Shown one piece after another: positions 1 to 8,275 of a stretch of DNA of 64,000 nt. The notes under the pieces are model-generated. The model was given only the letters and a program-made list of their open reading frames with translations. It did not search any database and was not told the DNA's origin. Made by a program: the position numbers and the translations under genes. This DNA comes from Candidatus Nitrosotenuis chungbukensis (GTDB taxonomy: Archaea; Thermoproteota; Nitrososphaeria; Nitrososphaerales; Nitrosopumilaceae), in the NCBI RefSeq assembly GCF_000685395.1, contig NZ_AVSQ01000009.1, forward strand, positions 62,001-126,000, written 5' to 3'. Positions within the stretch are counted from its first letter, which is position 1. Each line of letters begins with the position of its first letter.

Positions 1-198
1 AACGCGCAAGTTACCGCCGGAATCAAGGATGGAAACGTGCCAGACATTGACGCACTCACAATCGCATATCCTGATCCGTCAAGACCCTGGAATCTCATTT
101 TTGCAACAAAGATGTTCCTTGCAGGATTTTTGATCAGTGCCCATGCGTTCTATCTTAGCACAAAACCAAGAAAGTCAATTGACGACATAAACCCGTAA
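1..198 (+). CDS. C-terminal end of a membrane-anchored protein, cut by the window edge
   Basis: The frame is open from base 1 and stops with TAA at 196-198, giving the last 65 residues of a longer protein. A hydrophobic stretch around residues 32-52 (IFATKMFLAGFLISAHAFYL) looks like one membrane segment, followed by a short charged tail ending in DDINP. The rest of the protein is outside the window, so I cannot assign a family. The next gene on the same strand starts about 50 bases later behind its own TATA-like box, so this is probably the end of a transcription unit. Confidence 0.65.
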   Translation, partial: NAQVTAGIKDGNVPDIDALTIAYPDPSRPWNLIFATKMFLAGFLISAHAFYLSTKPRKSIDDINP

Positions 199-216
199 AT
201 CCAAACTCGGAAAATG

Positions 217-224
217 TTTTAAAC
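217..224 (+). promoter_or_regulatory. TATA-like box of the VOC gene
   Basis: TTTTAAAC is centred 27 bases before the ATG at 247. This is the spacing expected for a leaderless archaeal transcript and favours that ATG over the GTG at 229. Confidence 0.5.
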
Positions 225-246
225 ATATGTGAGAAAAGTCAAGCAT

Positions 247-717
247 ATGTCAGTAAAACCAATTCCGGATGGTTATGGTACAGTTACGCCTACCATAACG
301 GTACATGAGGCAGCAAAGGCAATTGAGTTTTATAAAAAAGCATTTGACGCACAAGAAATTTTTCGATTTCCAAGCCCTGATGGAAAAACAATAATGCATG
401 CAGAAATTAAAATTGGAAATTCAATTGTAATGCTAAATGATGAGTTTCCACAAATGAACTGCCGTTCTCCACAATCAATAGGTGGTACAGGCTCATCTAT
501 TTTTCTGTACGTCAATGATGCTGATGCAACATTTAACAAAGCGATTTCTGCTGGGGCAAAACCACTCGTGCCGTTAATGGATGCATTCTGGGGAGACAGA
601 TTTGGCTCAATTCAGGATCCTTTCGGACATGTTTGGAGCATTGCAACTCACAAAAAGGACATGACTCCTGAGGAAATAAAGACGGCCCAAGAAGCGTTCA
701 AAAACACATGCCAATAA
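247..717 (+). CDS. VOC-superfamily (PhnB/glyoxalase-like) protein
   Basis: About 156 residues with the PhnB-like vicinal oxygen chelate pattern: an N-terminal strand (TPTITVHEAAKAIEFYKKAF), a central metal-site region (MHAEIKIGNSIVML), and the C-terminal DRFGSIQDPFGHVWSIATHK, typical of VOC proteins of the 3-demethylubiquinone methyltransferase-like group. Such proteins bind a divalent metal and act on varied small molecules, so the substrate is unknown. GTG at 229 would add six residues, but the TATA-like box at 217-224 fits a leaderless start at 247. It is a single cytosolic gene with no evident operon partner. Confidence 0.85.
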   Translation: MSVKPIPDGYGTVTPTITVHEAAKAIEFYKKAFDAQEIFRFPSPDGKTIMHAEIKIGNSIVMLNDEFPQMNCRSPQSIGGTGSSIFLYVNDADATFNKAISAGAKPLVPLMDAFWGDRFGSIQDPFGHVWSIATHKKDMTPEEIKTAQEAFKNTCQ

Positions 718-749
718 TCTACGATTTTTCATAACGTCCAGTCATTAGC

Positions 750-756
750 TTTATAG
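750..756 (+). promoter_or_regulatory. TATA-like box of tyrS
   Basis: TTTATAG lies about 29 bases before the TTG start at 782, consistent with a leaderless transcript and with TTG as the real start codon. Confidence 0.45.
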
Positions 757-781
757 GGTTACAAGTAAAAGTTGAACCAAA

Positions 782-1822
782 TTGGATGTTACAACAAAGA
801 TAGATCTTGTCGCAAGGCCGCCAACTGAGGAAATAGTAACAAAAGAAGAACTGACAAATCTTTTTGAAACAAATTCAAAACCAAAGCACTACATTGGGCT
901 TGAGATTTCCGGGTTTCTCCACCTAGGCAGCCTGATCAGTACGGGGTTTAAGATTAATGACTTTATCAAAGCAGGCGTACAATGTAATGTCTTTTTGGCC
1001 GATTGGCACACGTTAATCAACGATAAGCTTGGCGGAAACTGGGAAACAATCTCCAAAGTTTCAAAGTATTATGAGGATGCATTCAAAACAGTATGCCCAG
1101 GCGTTGGAATAATCCGTGGAACCGAACTATACAACTCTACAAAAGAATACTGGAAAGACCTAGTTCAATTCACAAAACACATGTCACTTGCAAGAACCAT
1201 GAGAACGCTTACCATAATGGGAAGATCTGAAAGCGAGGAAAAAATAGACCTGGCAAAGCTTCTCTATCCGCCGATGCAGGCAGTGGACATTCATTCCATG
1301 GAAATTGATATTGCGCATGCGGGAATGGATCAGAGAAAAATCCACATGCTTGTTAGAGAAATTTTTCCAAAAATGAAGTGGAAGGTTCCAGTCGCGGTAC
1401 ACCACAGCCTGCTTCCGGGGTTGCTAGAGCCGGTACCAGACGATGATTTAGGATCAAAAATGAGCAAATCAAAGCCGGGATCAGGAATTTTCATTCATGA
1501 TTCTGATGAGGAAATAGGAAACAAAATAAAAAAGGCTTGGTGCGATGTTGCACAGATATCAAACAATCCAATTCTACAAATTGTAAAGAATGTGATTTTC
1601 CACGAATTCAACGAAATCTATATCGCACGGCCACAAAAATTCGGAGGAAACGTAACGTATGGTAATTATCCTCAACTCGAAGCAGACTTTGCCGCAGGAA
1701 AACTGCATCCGTCTGACCTAAAACAAACAGTTGCAGATCACTTGATAAAAATAATTGCCCCAATTCGTGACAAGATTGCGCTGGATCCGGAGCTATACTC
1801 CACAATAAAAAACAGTGTTTAG
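782..1822 (+). CDS. tyrS: Tyrosyl-tRNA synthetase (archaeal type)
   Basis: This 346-residue class I synthetase charges tRNA-Tyr. The HIGH-like signature is HLGS at residues 47-50, preceded by GLEISGF as in archaeal and eukaryotic TyrRS. The KMSKS loop (KMSKSKPGSG) is near residue 226. Length and the absence of an S4 domain fit the archaeal/eukaryotic short form rather than the bacterial one. The start is TTG, supported by the TATA-like box 29 bases upstream; no in-frame ATG is near. Its stop overlaps the stop of convergent cobJ by four bases (1819-1822). Confidence 0.95.
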   Translation: MDVTTKIDLVARPPTEEIVTKEELTNLFETNSKPKHYIGLEISGFLHLGSLISTGFKINDFIKAGVQCNVFLADWHTLINDKLGGNWETISKVSKYYEDAFKTVCPGVGIIRGTELYNSTKEYWKDLVQFTKHMSLARTMRTLTIMGRSESEEKIDLAKLLYPPMQAVDIHSMEIDIAHAGMDQRKIHMLVREIFPKMKWKVPVAVHHSLLPGLLEPVPDDDLGSKMSKSKPGSGIFIHDSDEEIGNKIKKAWCDVAQISNNPILQIVKNVIFHEFNEIYIARPQKFGGNVTYGNYPQLEADFAAGKLHPSDLKQTVADHLIKIIAPIRDKIALDPELYSTIKNSV

Positions 1823-2589
1823 CTTTGCAGATTATATTTCGATGTGTAGCCACGTGGATTAATCATTAAATTCTTAAAGTTATAGGTTGACGAGTTGCCA
1901 ATTATCACAGTACTGATCATGCCAAGCTTGTCTGCATGCTCTTCCATGTTTTCAAGATCTGTCATGACTATTGTCTGGGATTCACGGAACGCTCCTTTTA
2001 TTATTGCAACCGGAGTGTCTGGTTTGCGATATTTCAGCAGGAGCTTTCTTGTGTCTTGCAGCTGATGAATTCTTTTTTTGCTTGATGGATTGTATATTAC
2101 AATTACATAGTCGCCTTGCGCTGCAGCCTCTACTCTTTTCGTTATTATCTCCCATGGAACCAAAAGATCGCTCATTGACACAACTGCAAAATCCGTCATG
2201 AGTGGCGAGCCGACCAGAGATGCGCACGAGTTAAGAGCGGATACGCCTGGAATGATTTCCACCTGCAACCCTGTTTTCGGATCCCATCCTGCCTCTGCTA
2301 ATGTCTCGTAAATCAGCCCTGCCATGCCGTAGATTCCGGGATCTCCGCTTGATACTAGCGAGACTATCTTTCCCTCCTGTGCCAAATCTATGCACTGTTT
2401 GGCGCGCTCTACCTCTTGGGTCATTGCGTATCTGTAGATGTCTTTTCCCTTGATGAGATCCTCAACCAAAGTCACGTACGTATCGTATCCGACTATGGTA
2501 TCGCTTTCCTCAATTACCTCTTTTGCGCGAAATGTCATGTGGTCGTGACTTCCTGGTCCGACACCAACAATGTAGAGTTTTCCTGCCAA
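1819..2589 (-). CDS. cobJ: Precorrin-3B / cobalt-factor III C17-methyltransferase
   Basis: A 256-residue tetrapyrrole methylase that uses S-adenosylmethionine to methylate C17 and drive ring contraction in corrin synthesis. The fold signatures are visible: GVGPGS at residues 9-14 (SAM-binding loop), SGDPGIYGMA near 81-90, and the later IYNPSSKKR and IIGNSSTY motifs typical of CobJ/CbiH. Archaea mostly use the early-cobalt route, so CbiH is an equally valid name. No other cobalamin genes are in the window. Thaumarchaea are known cobalamin producers, which fits. It is convergent with tyrS. Confidence 0.92.
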   Translation of the reverse strand: MAGKLYIVGVGPGSHDHMTFRAKEVIEESDTIVGYDTYVTLVEDLIKGKDIYRYAMTQEVERAKQCIDLAQEGKIVSLVSSGDPGIYGMAGLIYETLAEAGWDPKTGLQVEIIPGVSALNSCASLVGSPLMTDFAVVSMSDLLVPWEIITKRVEAAAQGDYVIVIYNPSSKKRIHQLQDTRKLLLKYRKPDTPVAIIKGAFRESQTIVMTDLENMEEHADKLGMISTVIIGNSSTYNFKNLMINPRGYTSKYNLQS

Positions 2590-2634
2590 GCGATTCTAGT
2601 CTTCTGTAAGATAATTTATCCTTTGTTTTGGAAT

Positions 2635-4083
2635 TTAGCTGGGGGGTTCTATTAGCGGACAGTTTACAATATGGTCGCTGCTTAACGGTCTTGCAAGCTG
2701 AACAGTTATCATTTTTTCTGATTTTTTACTGTTAATATCAGAAACAGTTTCAAGAATTCCTGCATAGATAGGATCATTCCACTCCACTATGGATACTCGG
2801 CAAACTGGCACGTAGCTTCCTTCTTCTAAAGTTGATGACATAACACTTGCTTGATATCCCAAAGGCCCAGGTCCCTTGACTCCATTTTTAAACTGGTACA
2901 TTTCTGAGACGATCGAATTTGACAATGCGTTTGCAAGCTTTGGTACATTAGGTACTCCCAAAAGATTTGCAGGTCCCATCGGAGTTGCATCTGTTATGAT
3001 ATAGTATGTGGTCCTGCCGTCAGCCCCCCATCCTCTATGTGCAACAAAAGTTACTTTTTTTGTCTCGTTACTGACTGAAAGGACCTGTCCTTTGTCAAAT
3101 GATGATTCATCTGTTATGCTGGTGCTGTTTCTTAGCTGCATCTGTCCTCCAGGCCACAATATGTGTGGCATATTGATCACCACATTTGTTTTTACCAGTT
3201 TTACTCTGCTTTCTTTTTCTGCCTTTAGAATTGCCTCTGCAGAGTTTAGAACCTGTGCCTTTTGTCCCTGCTTCCACGATACGGTTACTAGGGAATGAAG
3301 CGGGCTGTACGAATCAGGCTGGGAAGGACTGCTTGAGAATACTTCGTTTTGATAGCCATGCAGGCCTTCTCCTTTGATACCGTTTGTGAACGAGTAAACC
3401 GTACTCTGTGCAGAAGATGATATCTTTGCAAGTCTTGGAGAAAATTCTACTGACCAATTTTGCTTGCCCGTTATTTTGTCACCAAATGTCTTGTTGCTCG
3501 AATCTGTAATGATATAGGAAACAGGTCCGCCTGCAAAAAATCCGGAATGCATTGGAATGATTACTGGAACGTGCGGCTTTGGAAGCGTAAATGACTGCTG
3601 TTTTGGCTCTATCTTCTGTACTTCCATCTGTTTTGGCTCGCCCCTTATCCACCCATCCACGCTTGCAGTAACGGTAAATGGCACTTTGCTCCTAAATCCA
3701 AGTGCTGCGCCGGTAAAGTCAAGCGAATCTGCCTTTGCTGGTGGCCCTATAATCGAAATCCCGTAGATGGTATTCCCATCAACGCTCCATGTTGCCTGCC
3801 CATTTACGTCCCGCTTGTCAAGATCATGCAGTACTATGATTTCAACTGGCACACTCGATGTGTATGTTACAGAGCCATGGTACAGACTTTTCTGGTTTGC
3901 AGATAAGAGCAGTGCAAATTGAAATCCTTCCTGTCCTATTCCGGGATCGTCAAACGAATCAAGTGTCTTTGTAAACTGGATCTTTGTTTGAGGTACTGCT
4001 ATTGCGAGCTGGTCAATGATGGACAACGATACTGCAACTGTTGAAATTATTAAAACTGCAAAAGCGATTATAATCTTATTCAC
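2635..4083 (-). CDS. Exported protein with an internally duplicated domain
   Basis: 482 residues starting with a signal peptide or N-terminal anchor (residues 1-28, MNKIIIAFAVLIISTVAVS). Two copies of one domain can be aligned by eye: YIITDSSN...PRLAKI...YSFTNGIKGEGLHGYQNEVFSS near residues 190-275, and YYIITDATP...PKLANAL...YQFKNGVKGPGPLGYQASVMSS near 355-440, each followed by a V(T/S)W-type strand. This resembles the DUF7482 type of archaeal surface protein as I remember it; the function is not known. The protein is probably attached outside the membrane. It is the last gene before cobJ on the minus strand, 34 bases downstream of lysC, so cotranscription with lysC is possible. Confidence 0.8.
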   Translation of the reverse strand: MNKIIIAFAVLIISTVAVSLSIIDQLAIAVPQTKIQFTKTLDSFDDPGIGQEGFQFALLLSANQKSLYHGSVTYTSSVPVEIIVLHDLDKRDVNGQATWSVDGNTIYGISIIGPPAKADSLDFTGAALGFRSKVPFTVTASVDGWIRGEPKQMEVQKIEPKQQSFTLPKPHVPVIIPMHSGFFAGGPVSYIITDSSNKTFGDKITGKQNWSVEFSPRLAKISSSAQSTVYSFTNGIKGEGLHGYQNEVFSSSPSQPDSYSPLHSLVTVSWKQGQKAQVLNSAEAILKAEKESRVKLVKTNVVINMPHILWPGGQMQLRNSTSITDESSFDKGQVLSVSNETKKVTFVAHRGWGADGRTTYYIITDATPMGPANLLGVPNVPKLANALSNSIVSEMYQFKNGVKGPGPLGYQASVMSSTLEEGSYVPVCRVSIVEWNDPIYAGILETVSDINSKKSEKMITVQLARPLSSDHIVNCPLIEPPS

Positions 4084-4117
4084 GAATGATCCAGTTTCTT
4101 AAACATCTTTAAGTTTT

Positions 4118-5533
4118 TCAATGATTGTTTGCAAGATTGAACTCGTCATGCAGTGCTTTTACTACGGATTCACAGTCGTTATCCTTTACGACAAATGCCA
4201 AATTTAGCTCGGACGAACCTTGTGCAATCATGATCACGTTTACCTTGTTTCTTGCAGCAGCTCCAAACACTTTGGAGGCAACGCCTACCATTCCACGCAT
4301 TCCAGAGCCGATTAGAGCTATTATGGCAACGTCTATTGTAACGTCAATTTTCTTTATGACCTTGCCAAGAAGGTTCATCTCAAGCGTGTTTACTGCCCTG
4401 TCAAGATCATTTTTCTTTACTACGATTGAAATGCTTGATTCTGAGGGGCTCTGAGAAATCATCATGATGTTTACACCTGCCTTTGCCAAAAGTGAAAATA
4501 TTGTAGCTGCAGTACCGGGCGCGCCAACCATGCTTCCGCCTCTGACGTCGATTAATCCGTTGTGTCGTATGGCACTAACGCACTTGACTGTCCTGTTTGT
4601 CGCCTCATCAGGCGTGGCAGTAACTAGGGTTCCCGGGTTTTCCACATTGAAGGTGTTTCGGATTCGCATTGGGATTTTCTTTGACAGGAGAGGCTCAAAC
4701 GAGCGGGGATGGATCTGTTTTGCGCCGAAAAGTGCCATCTCCATTGCCTCTACATATGAGACCTCCGGTATCACCTTTGCATTTTTGACCAGTTTTGGAT
4801 CAGCACTCATCAGCCCGTCAACGTCGCTCATCAGCCAAACCTCGTCTGCCTTGATACACGATGCGATTATGGTTGCAGTATAGTCTGATCCGCCCCTGCC
4901 AAAAGTCGTGATATGTCCGTGCTGATCCGCACCAGCAAAGCCGCCTATCACCGGAATGGCTTTCTTTCCAAGAAGTGGCTCCAAAGTCTTTGAGACCCTT
5001 AGTCTTGTTGTATCCATCAGTGGCTTTGATGAGCCAAAATTAGAATCAGTTACAATTCCTACATCCTTTCCTGTAAGAGTGACTGATTTTTCTTTTAGAT
5101 CAGACAATGCATGTGAAACAATTTCAATTGAGAGCCTTTCCCCGAACGATATTAGATAGTCAAGCGATCTGGGAGTGACCTCACCTAACAGTATCATTCC
5201 ATGGAGCAAGCCCTCCAGCTCCGACAGACTGGAGTCAAGTTTTTCAAAAAGCTTTTTCCTTATCTTTTGGCTTAAAACAGAATCCTTTGCTAGCTGTTTG
5301 TGCTCTTTTATTATTTTGAGCATCAGAGAATTCGCAGAATCCTTGTTTCCCTTTTGTATGAATTCTGATATGTCAAGCAGCTGGTCAGTTACATCGTTTA
5401 CTGCAGAGCAGACCACTATGACTTGATTTTTTCTGGAGAGTGAATGTATAAACCTGGCAACACTCCTGATGTTTTTTGCAGTAGAAATCGAGGTTCCGCC
5501 GAACTTTACTACTAATCTCAAACTAGATGTCAT
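4118..5533 (-). CDS. lysC: Aspartate kinase
   Basis: 471 residues. It phosphorylates aspartate, the first step towards lysine, threonine and methionine. The N-terminal kinase signature KFGGTS is at residues 10-15, with GRGGSDYTA near residue 215 for aspartate and ATP binding. Two ACT domains occupy the C-terminal third (IDVRGGSMVGAPGTAATIFS and VAIIALIGSGMRGMVGV), the usual site of allosteric feedback by end-product amino acids. It lies 23 bases downstream of pcn on the same strand, extending the rpoL-tfs-pcn block. Which product inhibits it cannot be read from the sequence. Confidence 0.95.
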   Translation of the reverse strand: MTSSLRLVVKFGGTSISTAKNIRSVARFIHSLSRKNQVIVVCSAVNDVTDQLLDISEFIQKGNKDSANSLMLKIIKEHKQLAKDSVLSQKIRKKLFEKLDSSLSELEGLLHGMILLGEVTPRSLDYLISFGERLSIEIVSHALSDLKEKSVTLTGKDVGIVTDSNFGSSKPLMDTTRLRVSKTLEPLLGKKAIPVIGGFAGADQHGHITTFGRGGSDYTATIIASCIKADEVWLMSDVDGLMSADPKLVKNAKVIPEVSYVEAMEMALFGAKQIHPRSFEPLLSKKIPMRIRNTFNVENPGTLVTATPDEATNRTVKCVSAIRHNGLIDVRGGSMVGAPGTAATIFSLLAKAGVNIMMISQSPSESSISIVVKKNDLDRAVNTLEMNLLGKVIKKIDVTIDVAIIALIGSGMRGMVGVASKVFGAAARNKVNVIMIAQGSSELNLAFVVKDNDCESVVKALHDEFNLANNH

Positions 5534-5556
5534 TTGGATCTAAACCTTAAATGCTT

Positions 5557-6300
5557 TTAACTTTCGACTCGCGGCGCTAGGTAAAAATGAATTCGTCCCA
5601 TGTTTGCCACCTTGAACTCTATACGCAACGGCTTGGCAGATGAATACTCACAAACAATCGAGCCTGAGGCTGTGCCCACTGCCTTTACTATTGGGTTTAG
5701 GTATTCGAGGCTGTAAGTGCCTATGCTTTCCTCTTTTACTGAAATTTCAGACAGCTCATCCTGCTGCTTTTGGAGTGATATCAGCACTTCGCCAGAATCG
5801 CCCTTGCCTGAAAATTCTGATTTTGTGGCATTTGTCTTTATTGTCAGATAATCGGAAACAACTTGGACATCTCCAAGAATTTTATCAAACAGGCCAGTTG
5901 CCAAACTAATTCTAGTGTCATATGGGATCTTTGGCAGTGGGGTATCTGTTGCAGAGCTCTCAATTAATCTCATCTTGTACTGTTTGTTTTTCCCAATTGA
6001 TATCAACAACATATTGTCCGAAAGACTGATCTCAATTGCCTCCGTCTTGTCTGATCTTTTGATTAATTTTGAGAACTCGTCGATTCTTACACCAAATTTT
6101 ATGTCGCCGTCACATTCGTATTTTTCAAAGGCAGAGTTTGGCCAAGAAATGTCGATTAGCGCAACGTGTGACGGATCCATTCCTCTAAATGAAATTCCTT
6201 CCGCGGTAGCTTCAAAGGTTGCCTCTTCTACCAGTGTAGAAATTGCTGAAAGTATTGCTTTCCATTCATCTGATCCGCTTGTTTTAGCTGAAAACACCAA
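5557..6300 (-). CDS. pcn: DNA polymerase sliding clamp (PCNA)
   Basis: 247 residues, the normal PCNA length. The protein forms a trimeric ring that tethers DNA polymerase, ligase and FEN1 to DNA. The N-terminal FRGMDPSHVALIDISW and the C-terminal strand RIEFKVANMGRIHFYLAPRVE are typical of archaeal PCNA, the latter lining the groove that takes PIP-box partners. It sits 36 bases downstream of tfs and 23 bases upstream of lysC on the same strand. Linkage of PCNA with TFS and RpoL is a known archaeal arrangement. Confidence 0.96.
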   Translation of the reverse strand: MVFSAKTSGSDEWKAILSAISTLVEEATFEATAEGISFRGMDPSHVALIDISWPNSAFEKYECDGDIKFGVRIDEFSKLIKRSDKTEAIEISLSDNMLLISIGKNKQYKMRLIESSATDTPLPKIPYDTRISLATGLFDKILGDVQVVSDYLTIKTNATKSEFSGKGDSGEVLISLQKQQDELSEISVKEESIGTYSLEYLNPIVKAVGTASGSIVCEYSSAKPLRIEFKVANMGRIHFYLAPRVES

Positions 6301-6336
6301 AGCTAAATGAAATGTCTTAAAGCTTCCAGTTAAACG

Positions 6337-6636
6337 TTATGCGTAGTTACGCCAAGTATGGTTGCATTGTATGCAACGATAAAATTGCGTGGTAGGCTCA
6401 TCTGCACTTCTTGTTTGCAACATCCACCAGACAGCTTCTGTGTGGCCGCATTTTTCACAATCTATTGTAATCGTAGGCAAAGTTTGCTTGGTATCGTTTT
6501 CATCCAAAATTGTCAGTTCTGATTTTTGTTCCTGTGATTTCTTTTTTGTGTCTTGCTTGGCTTCGTTTTCAGCATGACCGCATTTCTGACAAGTTCCTTT
6601 TTTTAGTCGTATGCCACACTTGGGGCAAAATTGCAT
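6337..6636 (-). CDS. tfs: Transcription factor S (TFS)
   Basis: 99 residues with two zinc ribbons: an N-terminal CPKC...CQKC pair (residues 4-19) like RPB9, and a C-terminal CEKC...CIQC ribbon like TFIIS. The catalytic hairpin RSADEPTTQFYRC is intact, including the D-E pair that enters the RNA polymerase secondary channel and stimulates transcript cleavage in stalled complexes. A lysine-rich linker joins the ribbons. Its ATG abuts the rpoL stop with no spacing, so the two are surely cotranscribed. Confidence 0.95.
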   Translation of the reverse strand: MQFCPKCGIRLKKGTCQKCGHAENEAKQDTKKKSQEQKSELTILDENDTKQTLPTITIDCEKCGHTEAVWWMLQTRSADEPTTQFYRCIQCNHTWRNYA

Positions 6637-6915
6637 CTAAACACCCTTGAATTTTGAATGAATAAGTTGTTTCATTTGTCCCGCAAACTCGATTGCCGAA
6701 TCAGTAGCCTTTACTATTTCCTTAATTGGACTGCTCTTTGCATTTACGCGCATCCAGTACTCGTTTGTGAGTGGATGTCTGAGAATTACCCCTGCAAAGT
6801 CAACTTGGTGATCCTTTAACAACTCGTGCTGTACTATGTACAAAGTACCAATGTCCGATCCCTTTAGCGAGATACTTGTCTCCTTTGTGGATGACTTTAT
6901 TATTTGGGCATTCAT
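6637..6915 (-). CDS. rpoL: RNA polymerase subunit L (Rpo11)
   Basis: About 92 residues. Rpo11 pairs with Rpo3 to form the assembly platform of archaeal RNA polymerase. The signature region DIGTLYIVQHELLKDHQVDFAG and the following HPLTNEYWMRV match the Rpo11/RPB11/AC19 family. The frame is open further upstream to 6951, but a TATA-like GATTTATATC lies about 28 bases before ATG 6915, which yields the normal N-terminus MNAQIIK. It heads the minus-strand rpoL-tfs-pcn-lysC block and is divergent from the gene at 6960. Confidence 0.92.
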   Translation of the reverse strand: MNAQIIKSSTKETSISLKGSDIGTLYIVQHELLKDHQVDFAGVILRHPLTNEYWMRVNAKSSPIKEIVKATDSAIEFAGQMKQLIHSKFKGV

Positions 6916-6959
6916 TCTATCGGAAAACCACTTATTGCGGATATAAATCATCGTGCATT

Positions 6960-7496
6960 ATGGGAAGCGAAAATACACTTTCAGACATAAGCCTGACTCC
7001 TGACAAGGAGGAATACTCACAAAATGACGAGATCACAATTGGAGTCAAATTTTCAATCCAGGGCGGACTCAGGGACGCATTTAATGAAAAAAACTGGACA
7101 GAGTCTTACAACAAATATGATAACCTATTCAAGCTAAAATACGGAATAAAGCTGGCCTCAGGCGGATTTAGAAAGCATGAGCTAAAGTCAATTGACACAT
7201 ACAGAAAAGCCTCGTTTTTTTGGACACGCAATCCTAAACTGGTAAACCCGATGAAGGAAAAAAGAGTCTGGGTCCAAGTTGCAAAAAACTTTGAGCCAAT
7301 CATAAGACTGACAGAGGACGAAGTACGACAGGAATTATTTGACTTTGAAGAAAAACTTACCTTTAAGGCATCAGAACTTGGATCGGGAAAACACAAAATT
7401 GGTGCCGAAGTATTTGCTTCTTGGCAAAAGCATCACTATACAGAACCTGACAATGTCAAATCAAACGCACAGGAAATTGAAATAAAAATCAATTAA
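6960..7496 (+). CDS. Conserved hypothetical protein, probably cytosolic
   Basis: 178 residues from ATG 6960; the frame extends upstream to 6876, but that part overlaps the rpoL start and its promoter. There is no signal peptide or membrane segment. The opening (LTPDKEEYSQNDEITIGVKFSI) and the closing alternating pattern (KHKIGAEVFASW...QEIEIKIN) suggest a beta-sandwich, like Ig-type or MG2-type surface domains but without an export signal. I do not recognise the family. It is followed 32 bases later by a 50-residue gene with its own TATA-like box. Confidence 0.7.
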   Translation: MGSENTLSDISLTPDKEEYSQNDEITIGVKFSIQGGLRDAFNEKNWTESYNKYDNLFKLKYGIKLASGGFRKHELKSIDTYRKASFFWTRNPKLVNPMKEKRVWVQVAKNFEPIIRLTEDEVRQELFDFEEKLTFKASELGSGKHKIGAEVFASWQKHHYTEPDNVKSNAQEIEIKIN

Positions 7497-7499
7497 GGA

Positions 7500-7508
7500 T
7501 TATAAAAC
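7500..7508 (+). promoter_or_regulatory. TATA-like box of the 50-residue gene
   Basis: TTATAAAAC is centred 25 bases before the ATG at 7529, and directly overlaps the end of the preceding gene. It supports a real leaderless small gene. Confidence 0.5.
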
Positions 7509-7528
7509 AGGAGAAATCGACAAAACCA

Positions 7529-7681
7529 ATGGCAAAATATGATGGACTTTTGGGCCAGCCTGTACTCGAAGTGGAAGAACCCGATTCAGAGGGCGGGATT
7601 ACTTTGATTTTCAAGGACAATAGATTTCTGTTTGTCAAACTGGTGGATGGAAAGATAGATACAATCTCTATTCCAGAATAA
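7529..7681 (+). CDS. Small hypothetical protein, 50 residues
   Basis: The frame ATG 7529 to TAA 7681 encodes MAKYDGLLGQPVLEVEEPDS and onward, ending DTISIPE. The predicted pattern is a small beta-rich fold with alternating hydrophobics (ITLIFKDNRFLFVKLVDGK). There is no cysteine or membrane segment. The TATA-like box at the correct distance is the main argument that it is expressed. Function unknown. Confidence 0.6.
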   Translation: MAKYDGLLGQPVLEVEEPDSEGGITLIFKDNRFLFVKLVDGKIDTISIPE

Positions 7682-7698
7682 ATTCAATTTTTTTATTG

Positions 7699-8199
7699 TC
7701 AGTCTTTGTGTTTTAGGTATTTTTCATACATGGATACCGCCATTTCCTGCACATCTGATTGGACGGAGCCAGGCCTTTCATTTCTTAGCTTTTCGATTGC
7801 GTCCTTTGCTGTCATTTTTTGGTACTTGATCAAATAACTTGCCAAAATAGTCCCAGTCCTTCCAATTCCAGCAGCACAGTGTACCATTACCGGTTCTTTG
7901 TTTTTGATTCGCTCATCGATATAATCAACTGCACTATCAATTTTTTCAAGATCCGGTGCGGTTAGGTCTTCGGTTGGAACGTGTAAGTATTCTATTTCGT
8001 CTAGCCATGAATTGGGTAGACTTTCTTCCGTCATTGTTACAATTGACTTGACACCCTGATTTCTAATCCAGTTCATTTCCTCAAAGCTTGTCGGCATTCC
8101 GCAGCCTGCCAGCTTGTTTTCTATAAGCCATGAAAAGTTTGTGGGTCTCTTTGTTATTTTGCCATGGATTTTGCGCCAAAGATTTCCCGGCTTGCTCAT
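7699..8199 (-). CDS. Dual-specificity / tyrosine-type protein phosphatase
   Basis: 166 residues with the complete CX5R phosphatase loop HCAAGIGRTG near residue 105, where the cysteine forms the phosphoenzyme and the arginine binds phosphate. The general-acid region upstream (EDLTAPDLEKIDSAVDYIDE) is in the usual place. The N-terminal PTNFSWLIENKLAGCGMPTS fits the archaeal DSP family that starts with a W-I-x-x-x-L-A-x-x-xxP motif. Substrate unknown: a phosphoprotein or a small phosphorylated molecule. It is divergent from the radical SAM gene at 8276. Confidence 0.9.
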   Translation of the reverse strand: MSKPGNLWRKIHGKITKRPTNFSWLIENKLAGCGMPTSFEEMNWIRNQGVKSIVTMTEESLPNSWLDEIEYLHVPTEDLTAPDLEKIDSAVDYIDERIKNKEPVMVHCAAGIGRTGTILASYLIKYQKMTAKDAIEKLRNERPGSVQSDVQEMAVSMYEKYLKHKD

Positions 8200-8243
8200 T
8201 TGATACGTATGGTATTTTTGGCATATTTAGACAATGAGATCTG

Positions 8244-8252
8244 TTTATATTA
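8244..8252 (+). promoter_or_regulatory. TATA-like box of the radical SAM gene
   Basis: TTTATATTA is centred 28 bases before the TTG at 8276. It lies inside the longer frame starting at ATG 8234, which argues that the longer frame is not the real protein start. Confidence 0.5.
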
Positions 8253-8275
8253 CAAATTGCTGTAATAGTGTAGTT

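Noticed and set aside
6876-6959. 5' extension of the gene at 6960
   Set aside because: It would overlap the rpoL start and promoter; ATG 6960 gives a plain hydrophilic start.
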